Shown in pieces: positions 47,901-60,934 of a stretch of DNA of 64,000 nt. Numbering within the stretch: position 1 is the stretch's first letter; the number at the start of each line of letters is the position of its first letter. This DNA is from Balaenoptera acutorostrata (lineage: Eukaryota; Chordata; Mammalia; Artiodactyla; Balaenopteridae): NCBI RefSeq assembly GCF_949987535.1, contig NC_080081.1, positions 52,276,153-52,340,152 of the forward strand, given 5' to 3'. The notes beneath the pieces were generated by a model. It saw only the letters and a program-made list of their open reading frames with translations. It was not told where the DNA came from and made no database searches. The translations under genes were made by a program, and so were the position numbers.

Positions 47901-50389
47901 CCAAAAATCGTATGAAACATATAAAATGTAAGCTTATATGGGATTGAAAAGAAGACTCCCTTCCTTTCATTTGTGAGTGATACTATCATGCTAAGGCTAT
48001 ATTACCATCGTAGAAGTCTGGAAAATAAATACATTTTTAGTGTTAAACACACATACACAAAAGGCAGTTGTATGTCCATGCTAAGCATCTTTTCTTTTTG
48101 TAGGATGAAGAAGAGATTGTACCCCAGGAATGCCATGCCGGAGAATAAACTGTCATCACATCTCAGCATGGTCAAAGTCACCTCATCACAAAATGACATA
48201 CAAAAGTGATACATTTTTGATTGCTAAACTTTTGGAAGTTTTATTTATTTTTATTAGTTTTATTACCAAAGGTTTAGGAATAATAATTTTGCTCTTATAG
48301 CATGGAAAATCCATATTTATCCTTCAAGTTGCCCAAATATCATATGATCTCTCTTGTAAAGTCTATCTAGAATTGAGTCTGGAATCTTGTCTGATATATG
48401 ATTTTTAATTTATAAATATTATACATTTTTTTTCCCTTTGCTTGTTCATTCTGAGTGATTGTGAAGGGTATATTTCAACTTTTTCATCATTATTTAACAT
48501 TGTAAACAGTACATGGCACATAATGAATAATCCTTAAATATTTTCTAAAATAAAGTTTCTTATTCTATAAATGGATTTGAAACTAGAAAATACCTATTTT
48601 AATGCTACTATGAAGTTATGTGATGGTATAGAGAGAGTCTGGTGTTCTGTCTCTGGCTTTGATTTTATATCTTGGTAGTTTCTAATTGTTGCTCCATTTT
48701 GACATCAATTACAAAATAATTTTTTTATTTCAAATAAAGTGGTCTCATTTCATAAACTCTGAAACAGTCCTCTATCCATGACTTCTTTAAGCTATTTGTA
48801 TTATTATTACTGATAATATCTTAGGTTGGAATTACTTAAGGCTATATGGGTTCAGAAATGGTGATCCATATTCTCCTGCTTTTCTTCAAAATGAGAATCA
48901 GAAAGAAAGGGAGAGAAAATGAAATAACAGCATATCACTAGTTCTACACAACCTCAATAAGGCTTCAGGGAAAAATGGTGAATGTAAAAAATAGAGAGAA
49001 TTTAGCTGTGTTGCATATTTTCTGTTTTCTGCTAGTACAAAACAGGCCATTTATACACACTTACCTGCATATGAGGGAGTATTTTAGTGACCATAATCAC
49101 TCTATAGAGTTGTAAAATTGTTAACTGCTCATTTTTCAAATTAATGACTATTGAAAAATACTGAGAAAAAGAAGAAAATAAGAGGAAGCTTTTCTTCTGA
49201 CCAAGGAAATCGCCTCTGAAAAATCTATTAAACTGATTTTTCTTCAAGGTCTATGTAAACAAACTAAATGTAGGATTTTTAAAATAAAATTTAATTCAAT
49301 ATTTAATATAAAACTGTTGTCAGAGGAACCTAACTTTTTATTATAGTATATTTATCTATTAAAGTTTATAGATGAAGATAGGCTTTGGTCTCTTGCTGGT
49401 CTGGTCGGAGATATTTGTTGACGCAACAAGTAATCCTCTCCATTGTAAGAAACAACCAGAGCAGTGAAGCCAAAAAGCAGAACCTAAGGTGAAATATCAC
49501 AACATTCTTTGAACAGAAGGGTCTAACTGTGCCTGAGCACAGGTATATTTCCTGGATTTCCAAGTTATCTGAGCTAATGAAGTTCCCTTTTGTTTTACCT
49601 ACATGGAGTTGAACTTTGGTCTTTGATACCAGCAGAATACATATTAATAAAGCAATCAGTGAAAAATTTCCTGAAAATTTGTGGGACAGGGAGTTTCAAA
49701 AGACAGAAAGTCTAATATTAATTTGGGGAGACTAATGAAAAAAATTCATAAAAGGGAGATGGATCATCAATACCAAGAATATTTCAAGATATGTGTGGAG
49801 AAGAGAATTATTTAATGTACATTTTAAATAAAATTTTGCCTTACTGAGTATAATATAAGCCAATTTTCTGAATCTGACACTGAAGTTTTGGTAAAGTCAT
49901 TCAACAGAGTGGTAAGATCAGATTTGGGAGTGCGGTGTGGTGAGCAAGTTTTTACCTTGAAAAAATTAATTATTAATATAAATTGAACTACTTGACCCAT
50001 TTTGAGAAGAACTTTAAGACTGGTTATATTATTGCTAAAAAAGATCCAAAAGACTAAACAAAAATAGAGTGGGAGGAGGGGTTAATATATTTCATGGTGA
50101 TCATTCTTTTATTTAAACAAAAGTGGAAACAAAAACATATGTTTAAATGACTGTGAAGGAAAACAATTATTCAGCAGAGATAGTCAATGCTTGAAAAAGC
50201 CCATTATGACTAAACTCAAAAAACAAGAACATTTACTGTGAAGGTTAATGCACTATATATTACTTATGCAACCACATTTAGCCATTGTCAAAGATTTTGA
50301 AATTGAGCTAGATGTATAATAAACAAGAGAATATTTTACTTTGAAAGACTCACACACCTCAGAATATATAAGGGTAAAATCCAAGATAA
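47901..50389. other. AT-rich intergenic sequence, unassigned
   Basis: Opposed short frames at 47973-48214 and minus-strand frames at 49032-49247 and 49366-49563 show no recognisable motif. No repeat family is identified. Confidence 0.4.
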
Positions 50390-50774
50390 GACTCTCTTTA
50401 TTTTTTTTTTAAACATCTTTATTGGAGTATAATTACTTTAAAATGGTGTGTTAGTTTCTGCTTTATAACAAAGTGAACCAGCTATACATATACATATATC
50501 CCCATATCTCTTCCCTCTTGCGTCTCCCTCACATCCTCCCTATTTAACCCCTCCAGGAGGTCACAAGACACCGAGCTGATCTCCCTGTGCTTTGCAGCTG
50601 CTTCCCACTAGCTATCTATTTCATATTAAGTAGTATTTATAAGTTCATTCCACTCTTTCACTTCATCCCAGCTTACCCTTCCCCCTACCCGTGCCCTCAA
50701 GTCCATTCTCTACATCTGTGTCCTTATTCCTCTCCTGCCCCTAGGTTCTTCAAAACCATTTAGTTTTTTGGTTC

Positions 50775-53700
50775 CATATATATGTGTTAGTATATGGTAT
50801 TTGTTTTTCTCTTTCTGACTTATTTCAATCTGTATGACAGACTCTAGGTCCATCCACCTCAATACAAAAAACTCAATTTCATTTCTTTTTATGGCTGAGT
50901 AATATTCCATTGTATATATGTGTCACATCTTTATCCATTCATCTGCCGATGCACACTTGGGTTGCTTCCATGTCCAGGCTATGTAAACAGAGCTGCAATG
51001 AACATTGTGGTACGTGACTCTTTTTGAATTATGGTTTTCTCAGGGTATATGCCCAGTAGTGGGATTGCTGGGTCGTATGGTAGTTCTATTTTTACTTTTT
51101 TGAGGAACCTCCATACTGTTCCCCATAGTGGCTGTATCAATTTACATTTCCACCAACAGTGCAAGAGGGTTCCCTTTTCTCCACATCCTCTCCAGCATTT
51201 TTGTTTGTAGATTTTGATGATGGGCATTCTGACCGGTGTAAAATGATACCTCATCCTAGTTTTGATTTGCGCTTCTCTAATGATTAGTGATGTTGACCAT
51301 TCTTTCATGTGTTTGCTAGCAATCTGTATATCTTCTTTGGAGAAATGTCTATCAGGTCTTCTGCCAATTTTTGGATTGGGTTGTTTGTTTTTTTGCTATT
51401 GAGTTGCATGAGCTGCTTGTAAATTTTGGAGGTTAATCCTTTGTCAGCTGCTTCATTTTCAAATATTTTCTCCTATTCTGAGGATTGTCTTTTTGTCTTG
51501 TTTATGGTTTCCTTTGCTGTGCAAAAGCTTTTAAGTTTCATTAGGTCAATTTGTTTATTTTGTTTTTTATTTCCATTTATCTAGGAGGTAGGTAAAAAAG
51601 GACCTTGCCATAATTTATATCATAGAGTGTTCTGCCTATGTTTTCCTCTAAGAGTTTTATAGTGTGTGACCTTACATTTAGGTCTTTAATCCATTTTGAG
51701 TTTATTTTTCTGTATAGTGTTAAGGAGTGTTCTAATTTCATTCTTTTACATGTAGCTGTCCAGTTTTCCCAGCACCACTTATTGAAAAAGCTGTCTTTTC
51801 TCCATTGTATATTCTTGACACCTTTATCAAAAATAAGGTGACCAGGGCTTCCCTGGTGGCGCAGTGGTTGAGAGTCTGCCTGCTAATGCAGGGGACACGG
51901 GTTCGAGCCCTGGCCTGGGAAGATCCCACATGCCGCGGAGCGGCTGGGCCCGTGAGCCACAACTGCTGAGCCTGCGCGTTTGGAGCCTGTGCTCCGCAAC
52001 GAGAGAGGCCCGCGCATCGCGATGAAGAGTGGCCCCCGCTTGCCACAACTGGAGAAAGCCCTCGCACAGAAACGAAGACGCAACACAGCCAAAATCAATC
52101 AATCAATCAATCAATCAAAACATACGCATCTGATTCAAGATCCTCATTAAAAAAAAAAAAAAAAAAAAAAATAAGGTGACCATGTGTGTGTGGGTTTATC
52201 TCTGGAATCCATCCTTTTCCTTTGATCTATATTTCTGATTTTGTACCAGTACCATACTGTCTTGATTACTGTAGTTTTGCAGTATAGTTTGAAGTCCAGG
52301 AGCCTGATTCCACCAGCTCTGGTTTTCTTTCTCAACATTGCTTTGGCTGTTTGGGGTCTTTTGTGTTTCCATACAAATTGTGAAAATTTTGTTCTAGTTC
52401 TGTGAAAAATGACACTGGTAGTTTGATAGAAATTGCATTGAATCTGTAGATTGCTTTGGGTAGTATAGTAATTTTCACAATATTGATTCTTCCAATCCAA
52501 GGATATGGTATATTTCTCCATCTGTTGGTACCATCTTTAATTTCTTTCATCAGTGTCTTATAGTTTTCTGCATATAGGTCTTTTGTCTCCTTAAGTAGGT
52601 TTATTCCTAGGTATTTTCTCTTTTTTGTTGCAAAGATAAATGAGAGTGTTTCCTTAATTTCTCTTTCAGGGTTTTAATCATTAATGTATAGGAATGCAAG
52701 AGATTTCTCTGCATGAATTCTGTATCCTGCTACTTTACCAAACTCATTGTTTAGCTATAGTAGTTTTCTGATAGTATCTTTAGGATTCTTTATGTATAGT
52801 ATCATGTCATCTGCAAATGGTGACAGCTGTACTTCTTTTCTGATTTGGATATCTTTTATTTCTTTTTCTTCTCTGATTGCTGTGGCTAAAATTCCCAAAA
52901 CTATGGTGAATAATAGTGGTGAGAGTGGGCAATCTTGTCTTGTTCCTGATCTTAGTGGAAATGGTTTCATTTTTTCACCATTGAGGACAATGTTGGCTGT
53001 GGGTTTCTCATATATGGCCTTTATTATATTGAAGTAAGTTCCCTCTATGCCTGCTTTCTGGAGGGTTTTTATCATAAAAGGGTGTTGAATTTTGTCAAAG
53101 CTTTCTCTGCGTCTATTGAGATGATCATATGGTTTTTCTCCTTCAGTTTGTTAATATGGTTGATCACATTGATTGATTTGCATATATTGAAGAATCCTTG
53201 CATTCCTGTGATTAAACCTCCCTTGATCATGATGTATGATCCTTTTAATGTGCTGTTGGATTCTGTTTGCTTGTATTTTGTTGAGAATTTTTGCATCTAT
53301 GTTCATGAGAGATATTGGCCTGTAGTTTTCTTTCTTTGTGACATCTTTGTCTGGTTTTGGTATCAGGGTGATGGTGGCCACGTAGAATGAGTTTGTGAGT
53401 GTTCCTCCCTCTGCTATATTTTGGAAGAGTTTGAGAAGGATAGGTGTTAGCTCTTCTCTAACTGTTTTTTGAATTCGCCTGTGCAGCCATCTTGCCCTGG
53501 ACTTTTGTTTGTTGGAAGATTTTTAAACACGGTCTCAATTTCAGTGCTTGTGATTTCTCTGTTTATATTTTCTATGTCTTCCTGGTTCAATTTCAGAAGG
53601 TTGTGCTATCCTAGGAATTTGTCCATTTCTTCTAGGTTGTCCATTTTATTGGCATATGGTTGCTTGTAGTAATCTCTCATGGTCCCTCTTATTTTTGCAG

Positions 53701-54900
53701 TGTCAGTTGTTACTTCTCTTTTTTCATTTATAATTCTGTTAATTTGAGTATTCTCCCTTTTTTTCTTGATGAGTCTGGCTAATGGTTTATCAATTTTGTT
53801 TATTTTCTCAAAGAACCAGCTTTTAGTTTTATTGATCTTTGCTATTGTTTCCTTCATTTCTTTTTTTATTTATTTCTGATCTGATCTTTATGATTTCTTT
53901 CCTTCTGCTAAATTTGGGGTTTTTTTTGGTTCTTCTTTCTCTAATTGCTTTAGGTGTAAGTTTACATTGTTTATTTGAGATGCTTCTTGTTTCTTGAGGT
54001 AGGATTCTACTGTTATAAACTTCCCTCTTAGAACTGCTTTTGCTGCATCCCATAGGTTTTGGGTCATTGTGTTTTCATTGTCATTGTTTCTAGATATTTT
54101 TGATTTCCTCTTTGATTTCTTCAGTGGTCTCTTGGTTATTAAGTAGTGTATTTTTTAACCTCCATGTGTTTGTATTTTTACAGACTTTTTCCTGTAATTG
54201 ATATCTACTCTCATAGTGTTGTGGTCAGAAAAGATACTTGATACAATTTCAATTTTCTTAAATTTACCAAGGCTTGATTTGTGACCCAAGATACAATCTA
54301 TCCTGGAGAAAGTTCCATGAGCACTTGAGAAGAAAATGTATTCTGTTGTTTTTGGATGGAATGTCCTATAAATATCAATTAAGTCCATCTTGTTTAATAT
54401 ATCATTTAAAGCTTGTGTTTCCTTATTCATTTACATTGTGGATGATCTGTCCATTGGTGATAGTGGGGTGTTAAAGTCCCCTACTATGACTCTGTTGCTG
54501 TTGGTTTCCCCTTTCATGGCTGTTAGCATTTGCCTTACATATTGAGGTGCTCCTAGGTTGGATGCATAAATATTTACAATTGTAATATCTTCTTCTTGGA
54601 TTGATCCCTTGATCATTATATAGTGTCCTTCTTTGTCTCTTTTTATAGTCTTTATTTTAAAGTCAATTTTTTCTGATATGAGAATTGTTACTCCAGCTTT
54701 CTTTTGATTTCCATTTGCATGGAATATCTTTTTCCATCCCCTCACTTTCAGTCTGTATGTGTCCCTAGGACTGAAGTGGCTCTCTTGTAGACAGCATATA
54801 TATGGTTCTTGTTTTTGTATCCATTCAGCCAGTCTATGACTTTTGGTTGGAACATTTAATCCATTTACATTTAAGGTAGTTATTGATATGTATGTTCCTA
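50775..54900 (-). pseudogene. L1 ORF2 (endonuclease/reverse transcriptase), heavily disrupted in L1-B
   Basis: Read on the minus strand the order is endonuclease (SEKIDFKIKTIKRDK, GDFNTPLSPMDR, 54155-54745), linker (53606-54053), reverse transcriptase (52755-53381; [13 protein letters not shown] and an intact FADD at 52806-52817), and C-terminal region (50710-52550; [19 protein letters not shown] near 51200). At least eight frame changes or stops separate the pieces, and a SINE at 51845-52171 splits the C-terminal part. The normal start codon context is not preserved. It makes no protein. It is useful as an internal reference: at three of the four stop positions of L1-A ORF2 it keeps a sense codon. 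Confidence 0.93.
51829..52182 (+). mobile_element. Young CHR-type SINE in L1-B ORF2, with probable 3' transduction
   Basis: The element starts at 51845 (gggcttccctggtggcgcag), with A box 51857-51867 and B box 51900-51910; the body ends 'cgaagacgcaacacagccaa', followed by an AATC repeat (about 52092-52117). Then comes a non-SINE stretch 'catacgcatctgattcaaga' + 'tcctcatt' (52121-52148) and 23 A. The target-site duplication 'ataaggtgacca' is at 51833-51844 and 52171-52182, extended by A residues. The extra stretch lies inside the duplication, so it came in with the SINE. Confidence 0.94.
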
Positions 54901-54964
54901 TTACCGTTTTTAAATTGTTTTGGGTTTGTTTATGTAGGTATTTTCTTTCTCTTGTTTTCCCTGA

Positions 54965-55865
54965 CTAAAGAAGTTCCTTTAGCATTTGTTGTAAAGTTGG
55001 TTTGGCATTTTGGTGGTGGTGAATTCTCCTAGCTTTTGCTTGTCTGTAAAATTTTTAATTTCCCTGTCAAATCTGAATGAGATACTTGCTGGTTAGAGTA
55101 ATCTTGGTTGTAGGTGTTTCCCTTTCATCACTTTAAATATGTCCTGCCACTCCCTTCTGGCTTGCAGAGTTTCTGCTGAAAGATCAGCTGTTAACCTTAT
55201 GAGGATTCCCTTGTATATTCTTTGTTGGTTTTCCCTTGTTGCTTTTAATTTTTTTCTTTGTATTTAATTTTTGATGGTTTGAGTAATATGTGTCTTGGCG
55301 TGTTTCTCCTTGCATTTTTCCTGTATGGGACTCTCTGCACTTCCTGGACTTGATTGACTATTTCCTTTCCCGTATTAGGGGCATTTTCAACTATAATCTC
55401 TTGAAATGTTTTCTCAATCCCTTTCTTTTTCTCTTCTTCTTCAGGGACCCCTATGAATCGGATGTTGGTGCATTTAATGTTGTCCCAGACGTCTCTAAAA
55501 CTGTCCTCAAATCTTTTCATTCTTTTTTCTTTATTCTGCTCTGCAGTAGTTATTTCCACTATTTTATCTCCCAGGTCACTTATCCGTTCTTCTGCCTCAG
55601 TTATTCTGGCATTGATTCCTTCTGGAGAATTTTTAATTTCATTTATTGTGTTGTTCATCACTGTTTGTTTTCTCTTTATTTCTTCTAGGTTCTTGTTAAA
55701 CGTTTCTTGTATTTTCTCCATTCTGTTTCCAAGATTTTGGATCATCTTTACTATTATTACTCTAAATTCTTTTTTAGGTAAACTGCCTATTTCCTCTCCA
55801 TTTGTTTGGTCTGCTGAGATTTTACCTTGCCCCTTCATCTGCTGCATATTTCTCTGTCCTCTCAT
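54965..55865 (-). pseudogene. L1 ORF1, frameshifted in L1-B
   Basis: The start codon is at 55863-55865 (MRGQRNMQQ). The frame runs 206 codons to 55245 and covers the N-terminus, the coiled coil and most of the RRM-like domain (IRFIGVPEEEEKKK, RHILLKPSKI). A one-base loss in an A-run near 55248 ('aaagaaaaaaattaaaagc' in minus orientation, against 'aaagaaaacatattaaaagc' in L1-A) throws it out of frame before the C-terminal domain. That domain is still readable to the stop at 54965-54967. The product would lack the C-terminal domain needed for RNA binding. Confidence 0.9.
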
Positions 55866-56385
55866 TTTGCTTAAATTACTGTATTTGGAGTCTTCTTTTC
55901 GCAGGCTGCAGGTTTGTAGTTCCCATTGTTTTTGGTGTCTGCCTCCAGTGGATAAAGTTGATTCATTGGGTTGTGTAGGCTCCCTGGTGGAGGGGACTGG
56001 TGCCTGTGTTCTGTTGAATGAGGCTGAAGCTTGTCTTTCTGGTGGTCAGGACCGCATCTGGTGGTGTGTTTTGGGGTGTCTGTGACCTTATTATTATTTT
56101 AGTCAGCCTCTCTGCTAATGGGTGAGGTTGTGTTTCTGTCTTGCTAGTTATTTGACATAGGGTCTCCAGCACTGTAGCTTGCTGCTCATTGAGTGGAGCT
56201 GGGTCTTAGCATTGAGATGGAGATCTCTGGGAGAGCTTTTGCTGTTTGATATTACATGGAGCTGGGAGGTCTCTGATGGACCAGTGTCCTTAACTCGGCT
56301 CTGCCACCTCAGAGGCTCAGGCCTGACAACTGGCCAGAGCACCAAGACCCTGTCAGCCACATGGCTCAGAAGAAAGGGGAGAAAA

Positions 56386-56396
56386 AAAGAAAAGAA

Positions 56397-56436
<40 letters not shown>

Positions 56437-56438
56437 AA
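56386..56438. repeat. (GAAA)n microsatellite in L1-B 5'UTR
   Basis: About 12 GAAA units after a purine-rich start. It creates the Lys/Glu/Arg run in conceptual translation. Confidence 0.95.
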
Positions 56439-56689
56439 ATAAAATTTATTAAAATAAAAAATAATTATTAAAAATAAAAAAGTAATAAAAAAATAGAAAG
56501 AATGAAAGAAGAGAGCAACCAAATCAAAAAACAAATCTACCAGTGATAACAAGCCCTAGAAACTATACCAACAACAACAACAACAAAAGGACAGTCAGAA
56601 CCCTAGGACAAATGGTAAAAGCAAAGCTATACAGGCAAAATCACACAAAGAAGCATACACATACACACTCACATAAAGAGAAAAAGGAA

Positions 56690-56693
<4 letters not shown>

Positions 56694-56734
<41 letters not shown>
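56694..56734. repeat. (TA)n microsatellite in L1-B 5'UTR
   Basis: About 20 TA units, bounded by 'gaagaa' and 'gaggaagagag'. Confidence 0.95.
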
Positions 56735-56738
<4 letters not shown>

Positions 56739-58022
56739 GAAGAGAGCAATTAAATCAATAAACAAATCTACCAATGGTAATAAACTCCAAATACTAAACT
56801 AATATAAACATAAAGCCAGGACAAATTAGATGCAGAAAGCAAACCCCAAGTCTATAGTTGCTCCCAAAGTCCACCACCTCAATTTTGAGATAATTAGTTG
56901 TCTATTCAGTTATTCCACAGATGCAGGGTACATCAAGTTCATTGTGGAGATATAATCTGCTGCTCCTGAGGCTGCTGGGAGAAATTTCCCTTTCTCTTCT
57001 TTGTTCGCACAGCTCCTGGGTTCAGCTTTGGATTTGGTCCCGCCTCTGCATGAAGGTTGTCTGAGGGCTTCTGTTCCCCCTTCAGGCAGGATGGGGTTAA
57101 AGTAGCAGCTGATTAGGGGGCTCTGGCTCACTCAGGCTGGGGGGAAGGAGGGGTATGGAATGCGGGGCAAGCCTGTGGCAGCAGATGTCAGCATGACATT
57201 GCAACAGCCTGAGGTATGCCATATGTTCTCCCAGAGAAGTTGTCCCTGGATCACGCGACCCTGGCGGTGGCGGGCTGCACAGGCTCCCGGGAGGGGAGGT
57301 GTGGATAGTGACCTGTGCTTGCACACAGGCTTCTTGGTGGCTGCAGCAGCAGTCTTAGTGTCTCATACCCGTCTCTGGGGTCTGCACTGATACCCGTGGC
57401 TCGCACCCATCTCTGGAGCTCGTTTAGGCATTGCGCTGAATCCCCTCTCCTCACACACCCTGAAACAATGGTCTCTTGCCTCTTAAGCAGGTCCAGACTT
57501 TTTCCCGGACTCCTTCCCTGCTAGCTGTGGTGCACTCGCCCCCTTCAGGCTCCCAGCCCCCACTCGTCCCGGCAGATGAGCAGACAATCCTCTCAGGCTG
57601 GTGAGTGCTGGCCAGCACTGATAGTCTGCGCGGGAATCTCTCCACTTTGCCCTCTGCACCCCTGTTGCTGCGCTCTCCTCCGTGGCTCTGAAGCTTCCCA
57701 CCCCCCGCCCAGCCCCCGTCTCCGCCAGTGAAGGGGCTTCCTAGTGTGTGGAAACTTTTCCTCCTTCACAGCTCCCTCCCAGAAGTGCAGGTCCTGTCCC
57801 TATTCTTTTGCCTCTGTTTTTTCTTTTTTCTTTTGGCCTACCCAGGTAAGTGGGGAGTTTCTTGCCTTTTGGGAGGTCTGAGGTCTTCTGCCAGCGTTCA
57901 GTAGGTGTTCTGTAGGAGTTGCTCCACATGTAGATGTGTTTCTGATGTATTTTTGGGGAGGAAGGTGATGTTCACGTCTTACCCATCTGCCATCTTGAAG
58001 GTCTCCCCATGACTCGCTTTAT

Positions 58023-59133
58023 ATTTGTTGTTGTTCTGTATTAGGAGCATGAGGAGTTTTGCATATTCATATAGTTATGGGCATGAATATTAAAGGAGAC
58101 TTTTACATTGCTATCTTATTAGATTACCGCCAGCAAAGTCAAAATGGAAAATTTGAAAATGGTTAATATTTAGCTTCTATGTTGGTCATTACCAGAGAAG
58201 GTTATTATTACCTGACATTGAACCAAGATATACCTTTTTAATATTCTGCACCATTGTCATAGCCAGTTAAAAAAGCACAAAGGAATTGAAGTGTAAGGAT
58301 AAATGATAAAAGAAAATAAGTGTAGAAAAGGATAAAAGGATTGTTTTTATTGTTGGGTTTTATTCCTAAGACATCCACTCCTAACCTTTATTAAGACAAG
58401 TAATTAACAGGAAACATATTCAGGGAGGATTCAGTAGTAGCACCCGAAGTATATTTTTCCGAATCTAGTCATGAATGGCATTGCAGAATTAATATTTAAT
58501 CAGCTTCACCTTTCGACTACAGAATGTGTTAAAAATCAGGCAACCTGGGTCCCCTTAAGGTTGTTTTCTGTTATAAAATTATTTAAACATACCGAGAAAA
58601 TTACAACTTATCTAAATTTCACAATACCAGAAAAGCAATCAGTTTTGGGAAAGCAAGTTGAACAACTTTCTTTCTGGGACTATTTGTTGCACTATCAGTA
58701 AAAACGTTGATAAATTGCAGCTTAGATGGTGAAATTTATCTTAGATAGTACCGATAAAACAGCAGAAAACGACATTAACTTAAACTTGCTTCACTGCTTC
58801 CCATCAAAAGAGTCTTAAGGGGATTTAAGGTAACTCTCAATCTTCCCATCCTTTCTAGGAGAAAATCTGTCAGAACTCTGTCATGACTTAAATACATGTT
58901 CCCCTTCCTTAGGAGAGTTCCCTCACTGCCCAATAATGCAAGTTTCAAGTGGAGTCATAAATCTTATTTGGAGAGTGAAGTTGCAGTCTGAACCAAGTAG
59001 ATTTGGAATTTGTGCTCCTTTGGGCTGGAGTATTGTATAGTTACGCAATTTATTTTTGTATTGTAGGTGTTGTTGCCACAAATGTGGATGAATACGTGCA
59101 ATATTTTTCCCCAAAGAACAAGTTCAGCTTCAG

Positions 59134-59164
<31 letters not shown>

Positions 59165-60934
59165 GGACTTCCCCTATTTTTGAGGAAGTAGTTGGAAATC
59201 ATTATTTAAAATATTTTATTTGCCTCACCCAACTGAAAGCTCAAAACAAATGTTGATACCACTAGACACTAAGAAATTGTTCTGTTAGAATAGACCAGAC
59301 ACTTGGGGCTCGTCTGAAGAGCACTGTATTTTGACCAAGGGCTGCTGGGATAACTTCAGACAATTTTAGTTGTTGTTAAATAACCACAGGCATCTCTTAG
59401 GAAGAGTTGGCCATGGAAGAAACCATGGAATATTCTGTCTCACATAACATATAAGACATGCACACTCAGCAGATCACACAGAATCCCAACCCCAAACCTA
59501 TGTACAATTTTTCTGTGCAATGGATGAGGCCAGGATTGTGTTTGTGGGGGTAGAGGAATATTGATGGTGAACAGTTGTCTAGGCAGATTGAAACAATTAC
59601 ATATGATACCCAAACCTCTGTTGTTAATGTGAAAAGACTGAATCTTTGATCCTTCTGAGGCTTTATATTTCTTATTAGTCCAGGTTTGTGACGGTCTAGC
59701 CAAAGTGGGTTTGCCATCAGGAATTGGCAGAGGTAAATGTTGGCACTATGCTGTGTTCAGTTATAAGGGCACAAGTAAATTGCCTGGCTGAGTTGCCAGA
59801 TTCCAGAGGTTCAGCAGATTATCTGCCTAAGAATAAAATTTAAGAAACAGCAGACAAATAAGATGCCTATGCAGCACAACACAATGAGCTCAGAGACATG
59901 ATTCAGAATTCAATTGTCTATTATGGAGGTCACATGTGTTTAGTATTGGGGTGATTTTTGTTTTTTTATAGCTATTTCTATCAAGGTTCTGTGACTTTTG
60001 TCTGGCTTTTATTTTCTTTATATATATGGCAGTATTCCCTTAGGTAGATTTGGTGCCTTTAACATATATGGATGGGAAAAAATATCATTTTATTTTTATG
60101 ATTTAATTTAGTTCTAAACTTTCCTGTTAGAAAATATTGATTTAAAAAAAGTTTTTGGAAGTGAGTTACAGTCTCATTCATACCTCATATTTATGCAATT
60201 AAGAAGTCAGTAGTTTTATATTTGAAAACTTGTATATCTTTGTAAGAACACAAAAATCTGGGAAAAGATTGTGCTCTGAGTGCTTTGAGTTTAGCTAATT
60301 GTAAAAACAAAATAAAATAAAACAAGCGGACAAAAAACCCTTTGTTTTTAACATGTTATTTCACTATGGGGAAATCATAGGCAAAATATGTATCTTCAAA
60401 ATGGACTTTATATCCATATCTTGCATATCTTAATAAGTGAACATATTAGTTTTCTGCAAGAAGAGATACTTTGAATATGTTAAAGTGGTTTGTAATAGTT
60501 ACAATCTTTTTGTCAGATGGTGCCAGTTTAAATTATTAGGAAGTAAGCAGTAAAACACACTGTTTACTTATATGAATGCAGATAAGATTTGATAATTTTT
60601 TAAAAAATGTAACTTAATATAAAATGTCAGTAAAAAGCACTGTCATCTATGTATTTTCATAAAAGGATTTTAAGGAGACAATTCATTTTTATCAAAAGAA
60701 AGCAATTATATATTTGAACCCTTATAAAGTCTCTTATACAAATATACTTATCAACATCTTGAACATGAAAGAGTGTTTAAACATAATTTGATAATTTTGC
60801 CTCTGGTTTTTCTAAATTTTTATGTGAAGGCACTCAGCATTTCTCACCCTTGCCTCCATATGTGGACATTGTTATATTATCTCAATGTTGTTTCCACAAA
60901 TTGATTTCATCATGGGGCCCAGTGCCTACTTTGT
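58023..60934. other. Unassigned intergenic sequence with a 28-A run
   Basis: A poly-A tract at 59134-59161 breaks this block. Two overlapping minus-strand frames at 59440-59717 (83-87 codons) and a minus-strand frame at 58923-59114 lie on the far and near sides of it, and a plus-strand frame of 76 codons at 58471-58701. I recognise none. The text at 58400-59720 is less repetitive than its surroundings and could be a decayed retroviral or other transposon internal region, but I cannot support that. Confidence 0.4.
59134..59161. repeat. Poly-A tract (28 A)
   Basis: Uninterrupted A run. No poly-A signal or target-site duplication was found beside it. Confidence 0.95.

Larger units (their letters stand above)
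55866..58008 (-). promoter_or_regulatory. L1-B 5'UTR
   Basis: It corresponds section by section to the L1-A 5'UTR, with antisense 'ccatcttg' (57990-57997) at the place of the YY1-like CAAGATGG. It contains a GAAA microsatellite (about 56386-56438) and a TA microsatellite (about 56694-56734), both expansions relative to L1-A. The part nearest the 5' end is GC-rich (57000-57750). Confidence 0.8.
50390..58022 (-). mobile_element. Full-length but decayed L1 retrotransposon (L1-B), with target-site duplication
   Basis: Inverse layout of L1-A: poly-A tail (T at 50401-50410), poly-A signal (TTTATT at 50418-50423), ORF2, ORF1 and a 5'UTR ending at about 58008 with the antisense of 'ggggagaccttcaagatggc'. 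The flanks 'gactctctttat' (50390-50401) and 'gactcgctttat' (58011-58022) differ at one base and are a good target-site duplication. Without the SINE inside, it is about 7.3 kb. Both ORFs are broken by several frameshifts. It is older than L1-A's intact ORF1 would suggest for L1-A, but clearly related. Confidence 0.94.

Noticed and set aside
55290..56085. Plus-strand frames of 132 and 210 codons over L1-B
   Set aside because: They are antisense to L1-B ORF1 and its 5'UTR.
59440..59717. Possible retroviral envelope or other viral remnant on the minus strand
   Set aside because: I could not see any family-specific motif. The impression is not enough for a call.
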